DNA from: Alnus glutinosa
Lineage: Eukaryota > Streptophyta > Magnoliopsida > Fagales > Betulaceae
DNA length: 64,000 bases
Assembly: GCF_958979055.1 (NCBI RefSeq)
Contig: NC_084892.1
Span: forward strand, 129,001-193,000
Reading direction: 5' to 3'
Under the pieces are notes generated by a model. The model was not told where the DNA came from and did no database searches. It was given only the letters and a program-made list of their open reading frames with translations. The translations under genes and the position numbers were made by a program. Every line of letters begins with the position of its first letter. The first letter of the stretch is position 1. Shown here piece by piece: positions 50,401 through 59,716 of the stretch.

Positions 50401-53400
50401 AGAAAGAAAACAACTCTACCATAATTTTGTATAAGCTAATTACATATTCTGCATAAGCTGATTATGAACTTTCTAATACATGAAATAATTGATGCTACTT
50501 ATTGAAGAAACAAAAACAAAAGCAAAATGGGAAATTGATGTACGAGTTGTATTTGTCTACAAAGAAGAAGAAAAAAGGTGGATCGATGCCTTTGTTTTAA
50601 TTAACTTTGTATTATGATGGACTTTCTATGTATTGTGATGGTTATTGTTTCATTTCTTCTTTTTATTGCGCTTTTCAATGATGATCCAATTCATTTTGTA
50701 TGCTAGTGTGATAATTTGTTGAATAGAAATGTTCACTGTCCATGATATGATTAATAGAACTGCTTGCCATCTGATCATGTTCCAGTTTAATTCTCAAAGC
50801 ACATCTGCCTCTTCTCAAGCTGGTCTGGGACTTGGAGTCCAGGCATCTGGTCTCAATAATGTTACTTCTGCCACCTTACAGCAGCAAAATAATTCCATCC
50901 ATCAACAGTCTAATCAACAGGCGTTGATGTCAGGTGGTCCAAAAGATGCTGGTACCCTTCATTTTCCTCATCTTTCTTTTTCTTTTCTTTTTTTGTTTTT
51001 TGTTTTTTGTTTTATATTGTTGAGGTGAGTGGCACCATGTTGGTTTTTCATTTGAAGGGAAAAATCAAAAGTTGGTCCCTCAGTTTTTGTTGCAAATTCA
51101 ATTTAGTTATTGGTTTCCAATTTCAACAATTAGGTCCTTAGGTTTTATCCCGTTTAAAATGTCTCTCCATCAACCTACTATCTAATTAATTGACGGCGTG
51201 CCATGTCAGATTAATAAGTAATGACATGTGGCTTTCATCAAACACATCATGTGGCAACTGTACATTCCACTTGAAAAATCTAGCTTAAATTTTAATTCTA
51301 CATTGAATAAAAAAAAAAAAATGGTGCGGCAACTTTGAAGGGTGGATGACCACCCTCACTAGTGAAGGGTAGCCCCACACATCGATGAGTGGTATCCTAC
51401 CCTCACAGAAGGGAGGGGTGGCCGTCCTTCACTGTGAGGCTCCCCTCACAAGCGCCATTTTTTTATTATTTTATTTAGGGTGGATTTGTAAATTCAATGT
51501 AAGTTTGCCACATGGTATGTAAAATTGGCACATGACATATTTGATGCGAGCCACGTGTCATCGGCTTAGTGATTTGACATGGCATGCCATCAATTAATTG
51601 GATGGCAGGTTGATGGAGGTACCTATTTGAAATTGTGGTAAAACATAGGGCCTAATTGTCCAAATTGAAAACCTGAGGACTAAATTGAAAGCATAAGAAA
51701 ACCTAAGGTCTAATATTGATTTTTTCCCATTTTGAAATAGATGGATTTGGGGGGGAGGGGGTTAATGTTAAGGTCCACCATGTGAATGATAGTTAGAATT
51801 TGGCAAGTGAGGAGTGTGCTCAATTCATTCCCATTTTGAAATAGATGGATTTGGGGGAGGGGGTTAGTGTTAAGGTCCACCATGTGAATGATAGTTAGAA
51901 TTTGGAAAGCATGGAGTGTGCTCAATTCATTCCCTCAAGAGTGTTTGTCTTAGGTTGTAAAGAATGCCTTTGTTGACAAGGGTGGTGATTCCAAGTTGAC
52001 TGGTTTGATTCAATCTCGGAAGTAGTGGCCGGTAGGCTTTGGTCCGTCTTTGGAGAGAAGATGGTGTGGGATCAGAGAAATGATTTTTTGGATGAGGAGG
52101 ATAGAGATTTCCCTTACTCTTTGGGTCCCCCCCCCCACCCCCAACCCCATGCCCTTGGGTTGGGCTTGGGGTTGTCATAAGAATGTTTGTCCTATGGTGG
52201 GGGTTTCGAGTAAGGCGTTTGAGGATATGACTTTGGCGCTCCTGACAGCCATTGAAGAGGATCTTCAACGGGAGGTAAAGGCTGCGTGTCCTAAGACTAG
52301 AGGTAGAAGGGAGCTGTTGAACTTAGAATGCTCCATAAATTATGACACTGCTTGTGCGTCCTCTAGGCGTGGGAAAGGCAAGGCTCACATGCTGTAGTGT
52401 TGAGTGTTTCGTGTGAGTTTTGGGTCAAAGGGCTTTTGGTGTTTTGTGGGTTTCGGGTTAGTGTGCTTGTCGGATTTGAGAGTGTGGTTTTTGTTGTTTT
52501 CTTTGGGTTTTTGTTAGGTGTTTCCTATGTATATTGCCTGTGTACTTAGGGGCGACTAGCTTTATATATATATAAAATTTCCATTACTTATAAAAAAAAA
52601 ATTATTTTTAGTACATTTTTACTCCTGTGGCTTTTTAGTCTTACAATTCTAGTAGACTGAGTCTTCTAATTGTAGTGGGGATTTACCCTTCATTCATATA
52701 ATCATTTTTAACATGTTTTTAATATTTAAATATGGTTGAAGCAGGGGTGAACTCTATAAGTAGTGTTTTTCCCTCGAACTGCAGTTTGGGGAAAGATCCA
52801 AGAGAGTGGTTGATTTTTAAAAATGAATTGAAAACGATCATATAGTTGATTTGTTTTCCACGTGTAATGTTGTGGTGAGGCATTTGACCACCTTCTTTGT
52901 TTCTCTATTGCTAATTTTGATAGAGAACTTGGGTATCTTGTTTTCTGGATTTATGTGGGCTTATCCTAGGAGGAGGGGCTGCAGAACTTTTTGCATGTTG
53001 GAAAGGTGTCTTGGTAGACATTGATATGGTATGACTTGGAAGTTGTTTTCTTATGTCTTACATATTTAGCAAAAGAGAGAAGAAAAAAAATGTTAGGACC
53101 TTTGAGGTTATTTACCTCTTAGTGACTAAGTAGTCGATGCTGTATAAAGTCGTTTCTCTTTTCCTTTTATGATTTTTTGCATCTTTGTAATTTTAGGTTT
53201 TAGTTCTTTCAAGGTGTTTCTCCTTACAGCTTCACACTAGGATTACTCACATTGTTTTTTACTTGTAAAAAAAGAATCTGAAAGATATAAAACTGGCAAC
53301 ATTGGAAAGGCTTCAGGATATCATAGCCAACCTGTAATGCTCACCACTATCTCATAAAATAGAATACATTAATGCTTGCTTATGAATTATGCAGATGTTG

Positions 53401-56400
53401 GCTCTGCAAAAGTTGAGGAGCAGCAGCAGCAGCAGCAGCAACAACAGAATTTACCTGATGACTCAACTGTTGACTCTACAACTGGTTCTGGGCTTGGAAA
53501 GAGTCTCATGAATGAGGATGATTTGAAAGTCTCTTATGCCATAGATAGTCCTGTACGTTGAACATCTCCAAGTTTTGTCTATTATTCTATGAGTGTGCTA
53601 AGCAATATTTTGTTTACATTGTATCTATGCGCTTTCTAATTGTCTATCTTGTTTTAACAGTTTTTAAGGTACGATTGATCTACTGAAAAAAATGATGACA
53701 CTTAGGTTGGCTTGTTATTACATTAGTAGCTTAAAACTGGGGAAGAATTGAGAGTGGCTTGCTATCTAGCACCAGGGGGTTTTGTATTAAGTGGGTGGCA
53801 AAAATTAAACCCACTAGAGCAAGAATTTATGCTTAAATTATCACTATAGTAATAAAAACTTATTTAAACCTGGTAATAAAGAAGTAAAGGAATCATGCAT
53901 TTTAAAATATGTATATTGCATTTACTTAATCAAAAAAAAAATGTATATTGCATAAAAGAGGTGGTCACATACATTGTCAAATATTTTTTTAAGTTGGGGT
54001 AGGTTTTTTTTTCCTTTATTTTTTTTTTCTGTAACTGGAATTCTTAGTGGTGCTATTGCTTTAGTGATCTTTGAAATAACTCTCCTGTTTTAGAACTTTA
54101 GATGTGTTACGGTGGTGATCTGTTACATTATTGCATGACATAGTTGTATTTAAGACCAAGTAATTCTTTGTTTTGATAACCGGAGAATCTGGGGTTTTGC
54201 CCCAAGTAGATCCCTAGGACACCGTGCAAAGCGCCCCCTCCACACAGGTCGGGTAACTAAGACCAAGTAATTCACAACTGGCAATGGCTTGGATCAAATG
54301 GTAAAGGGGTAGTTGGGGTTGTTGGGAGGCCTTGGTTCGCATCTTGCTTAACACAAGCAAAAAGAAGTGAAAAAAAGAGCGTGCATGTTTTTGTTTGTGT
54401 GAGTGAAACCTAAACATGGACTTTTCCCTATGCCATCAGAATCCTCAGTTGAGTTATTAATCTTACCAATATATCCAATATTTGTCTTGGAATATTGGCT
54501 TTTATAACAATAAAAGAATTCTATTACATATATATGTATGCATGGATGTATATTTGTGTGTGTGTGTGGATTCATGTATTTGGGACTGACATTTATTTTT
54601 GTTGGATATTAATTATCTTGGCTAGAATTGTGTTATTGTTCCATCAATGGAGTACAAATGGCTGATTTGCATGAACTGCTGTTAAGTGGTGTAGTATCTT
54701 TGATACTTGAGATGACTTTTCCCAACCTTCCCTACTTTTCCATTGAAATATATATCCAGGCCACTGCTGGTGTCAATGTTCCTTTGTTTTGGCCATTTCT
54801 TTTCTCTTTTTGAATTATATGCCAAGTCTTGATCAAAATAAACAAATAGTTGTGTATGATATTGTAGTTGATTGTCTCTTAGTGATTAAACTGATGATGA
54901 AGGTGACCTGAGCTGCTTGTAATCCTTGTATGTTGCAGGCAGGAGTATCTGGCTCTTTGACTGAGCCTGCTCAAGTCCCTAGAGATATTGATCTCTCTCC
55001 TGGGCAACCTTTACAATCAAATCAACCTTCTGGGAGCCTTGGTGTTATTGGCCGAAGAAGTGTTTCTGACCTTGGTGCCATTGGAGATAACCTCAGTGGA
55101 TCAACTCTGAATTCTGGGGGAATGCATGATCAGTCATACAATTTGCAGATGCTTGAGGCTGCTTATTATAAACTTCCTCAACCCAAAGATTCTGAACGTG
55201 CAAGAAGTTATACTCCAGTATGGATGCCCAACAGTATTCATATGATTGCACCCTGTTAACTATAATCTTGCTTTGTAACTGTAATTATTTTGCCTTATGC
55301 AGAGGCACCCTGCAATTACTCCTCCTAGCTATCCTCAAGTACAGGCACCTATTGTTAATAATCCTGCCTTCTGGGAACGACTAGGTCTGGAAGTTAATGG
55401 GACTGACACTCTCTTCTTTGCATTTTACTATCAGCAGGTATCTAGCTTTCTGTACCTATTTTATTTAATACAATGTACTTCCTGTGATGCAATGGATAAT
55501 TGTATGCAGAACACTTACCAGCAATATTTGGCTGCAAAAGAGTTGAAGAAGCAATCTTGGAGATACCACAAGAAATACAATACATGGTTTCAACGGCATG
55601 AGGAGCCTAAAGTTGCCACAGATGAATATGAACAGGGGACATATGTGTACTTCGATTTTCATATTGCCAATGATGACCTGCAGCATGGATGGTATGTCAA
55701 CTTTGATTTTTTATCCCTGGCAGAGTTTCTTGTTTGCAATTTCATTTCTTGTTGATAATGTCCATGTTAAGTTGTCACTTGTCATAATTCTTTTAGAGAT
55801 GCTTACGAGTTTATTTGTTTGTGGACATATTTTAGACAGTATATGTTTAGCCTAAGTTTCAAATGCATTTCTAAGTTGAAAACATAGACCACTTACCCCA
55901 AAAGATGGATTCACCACATATTGGAATATTTTAGAACTTGAGATTTTCTTTCTGTTTTTCTTTTTTTGGCTGTGCCCATTTTTTTCTTTCCCTTTTTTTT
56001 TTTTCTTTTTTCTGGGGGGGGGGGGGGGGTTGTTTGAAAGGATTAAAAAATCAATGTCCCCTTACATCACGAGTGGTTCATCTGTGATGTTGTGAATTTT
56101 TTTACATTACCTGGTTGTAGGGAATAAGGGCTGCCCTTATCCCTCTTCACTTGTTGATTCCTCGAGGCATCCGATATGTGTAACATATGTTTTGTTCTGT
56201 TCTGTCTTTGCTTCTTCGTTTTTCTTTTTTTCTTGTTCCTTTTTTTTTTCCTTTTTTGTTTTAAATAAATTAAAATGTGTTTTGCAAATTCCATGATGTG
56301 TCTTTATATAAATTATATGGATGTTGCTATTCAGGTGCCAGAGAATCAAAACAGAATTCACTTTTGAGTACAACTATCTTGAAGATGAACTTATGGTATA

Positions 56401-56401
56401 G
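35425..56401 (+). CDS. NOT3: CCR4-NOT complex subunit NOT3/NOT5 (CNOT3-like), 16 exons
   Basis: A subunit of the CCR4-NOT complex, which shortens mRNA poly(A) tails and tunes transcription. Exons: 35425-35517, 35669-35800, 37461-37598, 39296-39346, 40098-40187, 40287-40433, 40656-40766, 41515-41571, 42530-43255, 45682-45852, 50786-50951, 53395-53552, 54939-55217, 55303-55437, 55510-55691, 56335-56401. All are GT-AG with matching phases: 2703 nt, 900 aa. The N-terminal Not3 coiled-coil domain spans about 1-240 (start [39 protein letters not shown]). A Ser/Gln-rich linker follows, with a nine-Gln run (637-645). The C-terminal NOT-box domain covers about 735-900 ([54 protein letters not shown]). 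At 900 aa it is slightly longer than the roughly 845 I recall for Arabidopsis. Introns, especially 3, 10 and 11, are packed with mobile elements. An AG|GT donor at 56443 suggests a possible 3'-UTR intron. Confidence 0.95.
38204..39102. mobile_element. MITE with a nested LINE, NOT3 intron 3
   Basis: Terminal inverted repeats of about 24 bp: TGCCTTGTTTGGTTTG at the left and CAAACCAAATGAGGCC at the right. They are flanked by TAT direct repeats (38201-38203, 39103-39105). The ends resemble Tourist/Harbinger MITEs, although TAT is not the canonical TWA. The element was split by a later LINE insertion (38283-38720). A GGTGGCCGACCACC-type palindromic core lies near 38880-38910. Confidence 0.6.
38283..38720 (+). 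mobile_element. 5'-truncated LINE (zf-RVT end of ORF2)
   Basis: The frame reads [17 protein letters not shown] then [17 protein letters not shown], typical of the zinc-binding C-terminus of plant LINE ORF2, and stops at 38635-38637. The 3' UTR has GTGTACGTAGGGGCGCC, then TTACTTATC and poly-A. Flanks AAGAGAGCGGGATGG (38268-38282) and AAGAGAGTGGAATGG (38721-38735) are a 15-bp target duplication with two differences. It sits in NOT3 intron 3, sense orientation, inside an older MITE. Confidence 0.85.
41772..41796 (+). mobile_element. tail-only micro-insertion (25 bp), NOT3 intron 8
   Basis: CCTTTCACTTATCACAAATA (first 20 bases) lies between exact copies of ACATGGTGCTT (41761-41771, 41797-41807). 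The insert resembles the terminal TTACTTATCAAA of the local LINE family plus an A-rich tail. Weakest match of the set. Confidence 0.55.
46007..46030 (+). mobile_element. tail-only micro-insertion (24 bp), NOT3 intron 10
   Basis: A 24-bp insert ending TTTACCTATCAAAA lies between exact 14-bp repeats AACATGTGGAATCA (45993-46006, 46031-46044). The end matches the LINE 3' terminus with one change. Confidence 0.65.
46341..46430 (-). mobile_element. LINE 3'-tail fragment
   Basis: Read on the minus strand: GTACTTAGAGGAGCCTTACG, then AATGAG and a terminal TTACTTAT plus A-rich run. This is the 3' UTR of the same LINE family as 38283-38720, truncated to about 70 bp before its tail. No clear target duplication. 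Confidence 0.6.
46895..49237 (+). mobile_element. LINE-related copy with long ORF1-like frame (frameshifted)
   Basis: A GC-richer block in NOT3 intron 10. Two frames overlap: 47104-47718 ([45 protein letters not shown]) and 47678-48898 (Pro/Ser-rich, then [20 protein letters not shown] and ending RWKGKALML). One frameshift separates them. The first part looks like the N-terminal ORF1 region of plant LINEs. The tail has GTGTACTTAGGGCGC, TTACTTAT and poly-A, matching the LINE at 38283-38720. There is no reverse transcriptase between ORF1 and tail, so it was probably mobilised in trans. The left edge is estimated from base composition. Confidence 0.7.
49602..50363 (-). mobile_element. second copy of the LINE-related element, 5' truncated
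   Basis: Minus-strand frames repeat the C-terminal half of the ORF at 47678-48898 ([42 protein letters not shown]). They continue in another frame into the 3' UTR with GTACTTAGAGGTGCC, a terminal TTACTTATC and poly-A (poly-T at 49602-49615 on plus). It lies in NOT3 intron 10, antisense. Just beyond its 5' end, 50364-50380 carries another minus-strand copy of the bare tail (TTTACTTATCAAAAAAA). Confidence 0.75.
51058..51728. mobile_element. MITE of the GC-core family, NOT3 intron 11
   Basis: Inverted ends of about 80 bp: GGGAAAAATCAAAAGTTGG at the left, and the inverse (ending TTGATTTTTTCCC) at the right. The GC-rich core is built on 'ggtggatgaccacc' and 'gggtggccg'. Flanks CATTTGAA and CATTTTGAA suggest a decayed duplication of about 9 bp. 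Related to 22173-22787. Confidence 0.65.
51726..51931. repeat. tandem duplication, unit about 104 bp
   Basis: Units 51726-51829 and 51830-51931 both start CCCATTTTGAAATAGATGG and end CTCAATTCATT. They differ by a few substitutions and by the length of a G run. The unit begins exactly at the MITE's right end. Confidence 0.8.
51936..52601 (+). mobile_element. third LINE-related copy, truncated and internally deleted
   Basis: The frame 52050-52397 ends [20 protein letters not shown], then a run homologous to the end of the 48898 ORF ([11 protein letters not shown]). The tail has GTGTACTTAGGGGCGAC, TTACTTAT and poly-A. NOT3 intron 11, sense. The left edge is approximate. Confidence 0.7.
53415..53447 (+). 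repeat. CAG/CAA run coding nine glutamines in NOT3
   Basis: Within exon 12, six CAG codons are followed by CAA CAA CAG. Simple-repeat coding tracts of this kind vary in length between alleles. The linker region tolerates such change. Confidence 0.85.
53922..53940 (+). mobile_element. tail-only micro-insertion (19 bp), NOT3 intron 12
   Basis: TTACTTAATCAAAAAAAAA lies between exact 13-bp repeats ATGTATATTGCAT (53909-53921, 53941-53953). It equals the last ten or so bases of the local LINE 3' end plus poly-A. Confidence 0.75.
54167..54258 (-). mobile_element. truncated SINE with 15-bp target duplication
   Basis: A 92-bp insert sits between exact copies of AAGACCAAGTAATTC (54152-54166, 54259-54273). 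On the minus strand it has a GC-rich body (GTGTGGAGGGGGCGCTTTGC, CTAGGGATCTACTTGGGG) and ends CCGGTTATCAAAACAAA. The body looks like the 3' part of a plant SINE. Its pol III boxes are missing, so it is 5' truncated. Confidence 0.7.
54283..54380 (+). mobile_element. tRNA-like SINE remnant
   Basis: Contains a B-box-like GGTTCGCATCT and, about 40 bp upstream, an A-box-like GGATCAAATGGTAAAGG. No clear tail or target duplication. It lies ten bases after the previous SINE's duplication. Confidence 0.4.
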
Positions 56402-57289
56402 AGGATCTGAAGAACATTAAACATGTCATTGTTGTTTTCCAGGTTAGTGTCGTGCAAACTATGTTTGAGAAGTTTTCAAACAATTCATTCGATTGGTTAC
56501 ACTGATACCTTGTCTTGTTTCTGTAACTCAGTATTGTTGATAAATCATTACAAAAATTGGCATCAATCATTTTTTTTTTCATGTTGAATCAGCCAGAATA
56601 TTCATCCAATCACTCTATGCAAAATTTTGCATGTAATGCCAGATCTGGAAGCAATCTTGATAGCTATCCGTATTATAGCCTAATATGTGAAGTCTTGTAA
56701 TTAATTCAATTATCTTTGTTTAATTCCAGCAAATGTCTAACTTGTGAAATTGGACTAATGGGAACTTACACTCTGCTTGACGTCAATGAAATAAGTTAAC
56801 TATATTATGTAATAGATTTTTCCAGTTGATGCGCTTTTTAGTCCATGCATACAGTTCTTAGGTGAATATTCTTTCATCTGTTTTCCTTCTGCATTAACTT
56901 TGGAAGTCACCTTTCTATCTGTAGAATTTGAGTAGTCTTGACATTTCAAATCTCTTCTGCTTCTCTCTTTCATGACATACATTTGATTGTCTTCATTTTA
57001 GGTGGAATTCACATATGTTTATGTTTCTTTGGGCGCTGCACATATCAGCAGACGTGGAGTTTGTTGCCAAATGGCTTTGGCCTTCTGTTCTTGCAGGTAT
57101 CATCAGAAATTGGGTTGGGAACTGTTGAGTGCAAAATTATTATCGATCCTTCTCTAGTTCTTGATGGGGGTAAACATGGTTACTAAGTTCAATTACGTAT
57201 CCATGTTTAGCTTGTTAACTAAGGGGATATATTGTAGTAACAAAGCATATTAATCATTGGTTTTTGTTTCCATATTTTGATATCTCAAT
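56402..57289 (+). other. 3' flank of NOT3
   Basis: Probably 3' UTR plus flanking DNA. Possible splice signals (donor at 56443; acceptors CATTTTAG near 57001 and CTTGCAG near 57098) hint that the transcript continues through a 3'-UTR intron. No coding frame of interest. Confidence 0.3.
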
Positions 57290-57304
57290 TACTTATCAAA
57301 AACC
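57290..57304 (+). mobile_element. tail-only micro-insertion (15 bp), downstream of NOT3
   Basis: TACTTATCAAAAACC lies between exact 16-bp repeats ATTTTGATATCTCAAT (57274-57289, 57305-57320). It matches the LINE 3' terminus TTACTTATCAAAA exactly over its first 13 bases, counting the T that ends the left repeat. Confidence 0.75.
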
Positions 57305-57489
57305 ATTTTGATATCTCAATGAACACAATTGCATCAAATTAAAAGTATATTAGTACCAATTTTCTTTAGACCATTGGTAATAAATTGGATAACTAATGGT
57401 TGTATGGGAAGGAAAATCATGGTGGGAGGTACTTAAAATTTGAAGTAGTGTTTCTAGTGCTTTTCAAAATAATTTTTGTTTTCTTTTTA

Positions 57490-57878
57490 GGAAGAAATCA
57501 AAATTAGTCCGTAGGTTTTCTTGCGAGAGGATAGTCACCCCTTGAGAGAGGTAGCCGTCCACCCCTCATATGGTGAGGAGTGGTTGGCCACCCTTTTTCT
57601 AAATTTTAAATTTTATTATTATTCATAGTAGATTTGTAAGTTCAGGTAAATTTGTCACATGGAATGCACGGTTAAGACAATTTGTTGGACGAGAGTCACA
57701 TGTCGTCGATTTGATGCTTTGATATGTGGTATACCATTGATTAAATTAGATGACAAGTTGATGGAAGGATTTATTTGAAACTAGGGTAAAGTGTGAAGAC
57801 CTAATTATTGAAATTAAAATTTTGCGGACTACAGTGAAATCGCGAGAAAATTTTGCAGACTAATTTTGTTTTTTTTCC
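57490..57878. mobile_element. MITE of the GC-core family
   Basis: Inverted ends: GGAAGAAATCAAAATTAGTC at the left; the right end reads as its inverse with few mismatches. The core holds 'ggtagccgtccacccc' and 'ggttggccaccc'. Shorter than its relatives. Confidence 0.65.
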
Positions 57879-59570
57879 TTTGTTTTGTTATTCTTATTGA
57901 AAAGCAATTTGTGAGAGTATATGTAAAGACCTTATAAGAATTGGGGTCATCATATGGTCCATTGCCTATCAGCATTCTTAAATGGAGCCTTGTCGGGGTG
58001 AGATAGGGCAACTCCTTCACCTGTGGAACTACTGGAACACTCGTTTTTCTATGGTCTTCCTTTGGCTGTAATCACATAAAATCGAAGACCATGGAAAATG
58101 GATTATGTTAAATTGCTTGGTTAATTCTTTTTCTTCTTCTTCAATCTATGTGAAATTATCCAATGCACTCCTTTCCTTTTATCCCTATTTCATCAATTTT
58201 ATTGACAATTTTTTTTATGTTAATTTTTGCCCCAACGAAGAAGAAAAAAATTGCAAAAAAAAAAAAAAAACAGAAACAAAAACAAAAACAAGAAACCGGA
58301 AAGGAAAAAAGCTCTTCGCTACCAATAGTTAAGGGAGGTGGTGATGAAGGGTTTGATGTGGTACCAAAACTAACTTCACCGAGGTGAAGGGGGTATGCCC
58401 AACTGAAGGAGAAAAGACTACAATACCTCAACTTGGCCTTGGTATATTTGGAGATTGGGATAGAAACGTGGCTTGCCTTATCCTGTTGGGCTAGTTGGCG
58501 GTCTGTTTGAGCTCCTTCTCCTCCAACACAACAAGGTGGCGTAGGCTCGGCAGGTTGTGACCTAGGCGTGCTTCTGGGTCTCCTCGTGATTCTTGGCGTC
58601 ATGCAACTTGGCTCCCTCGGCTTTGCACTAGTACTGCTTCTCAGTTGCCTCCCGTTCGTTGTGCTTGGTTTCCGAGACCCAGTTGCACAGGCTTTGTTGT
58701 TGATGCTTCTATTCTTGGGCATCGCCATGCTCCTCTTAGTGGTCTCATTGCCTAATGATTGTACATGTGGTTTTTCTTCTTCGGTTGGGCATATCTCTGC
58801 TCCACATTGGTGAAAGGTCACTGCCTCCCCAGTTGCCGCCCGAAATCTTTGGTGACGAAGAGGTTCTTTCCCCCTTTTTTTTTTTCTTTTTTTCTTCTTA
58901 TTTATTTAATTAGGTATAACTAGATATGTATGATTTTTTGTTAGTAAAGTTTATTTATGGGATAGGACAGAAGAAGCTAATTGAAAAAGGGAGAAAGATA
59001 GTCCTTAAATGAAAACGGGTCATAGCACAAAAAGTTAGTTTGATAATTTTTTCAAAATTTAATACTAAACTAATTTGACATTTGGCATACACTTGAAACA
59101 AGAATGTTTAGAAAGGAATTTTATTTAGTATTAATTGGATAGAAATGATGTAGGGATATAAATTTGCAATGTTTTTTGGATAAGGAATAATAGAACTCGT
59201 GTTTGGCATGAGAATATACAGGGCAAGACAAAAAATAAAAATTAGTGAAATGAGAGACATGTGGATAGTGGGGAAGTCGGTGGAGCCAGTTAAATGTCCT
59301 TTACAGTCGGGTTGAGTATTATACATTTTCATCCCCAGTTCACCCCAGCTGGAGAGGATCCTTCATTCTTGTCCAGGTGCTGTGAATCATCAAACTCGGC
59401 TCACACATTTTTGCCATGGCCACTGTGTATGGAGTAGAGCGGGATGGGGAACATAGTATTGAATAAAGCCAAAAAGGTTATGAATGTTGTAACTACTAAC
59501 TAGCCCCATCTTTATCTAGAAAAGCAGAACAATATCCTCTGCATTTCTAACCAAGTATATGTTAGGGATG
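57879..59570. other. gene-free stretch with one GC-richer block
   Basis: The block 58320-58870 is GC-richer than its surroundings and open on both strands (a 221-codon minus frame, an 81-codon plus frame). Neither translation shows a domain I know; the minus frame is Arg/Ser/Pro-rich. It may be a decayed retroelement gag or captured exon. The rest is AT-rich without features. Confidence 0.35.
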
Positions 59571-59716
59571 TGTTTGTTGCATAACCTATTTCCACAACTC
59601 CTATACAATTCAAGACACATTTAGAGGGGCTCATGTATGTGGGTCTCACCATACGTGGGTTCTACCAATGTGTCTTGCGTTGTATAGGAATTGTGTAAAT
59701 GAGTTGTGCAAAAATT
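59571..59716. mobile_element. hairpin MITE
   Basis: The left arm (ending AATTCAAGACACAT) and the right arm (starting ATGTGTCTTGCGTT) are inverted copies of about 45 bp with several mismatches. The loop is about 50 bp. Confidence 0.55.

Noticed and set aside
56013..56032. G homopolymer as a possible quadruplex regulator in NOT3 intron 15
   Set aside because: A single G run of about 17 bases between T-rich tracts is more likely a slippage or sequencing feature.
58156..58821. 221-codon minus frame as a real gene
   Set aside because: The C-terminal part is low-complexity Phe/Cys repeat from a poly-A/AAC tract; no splice signals, no homolog recognised.
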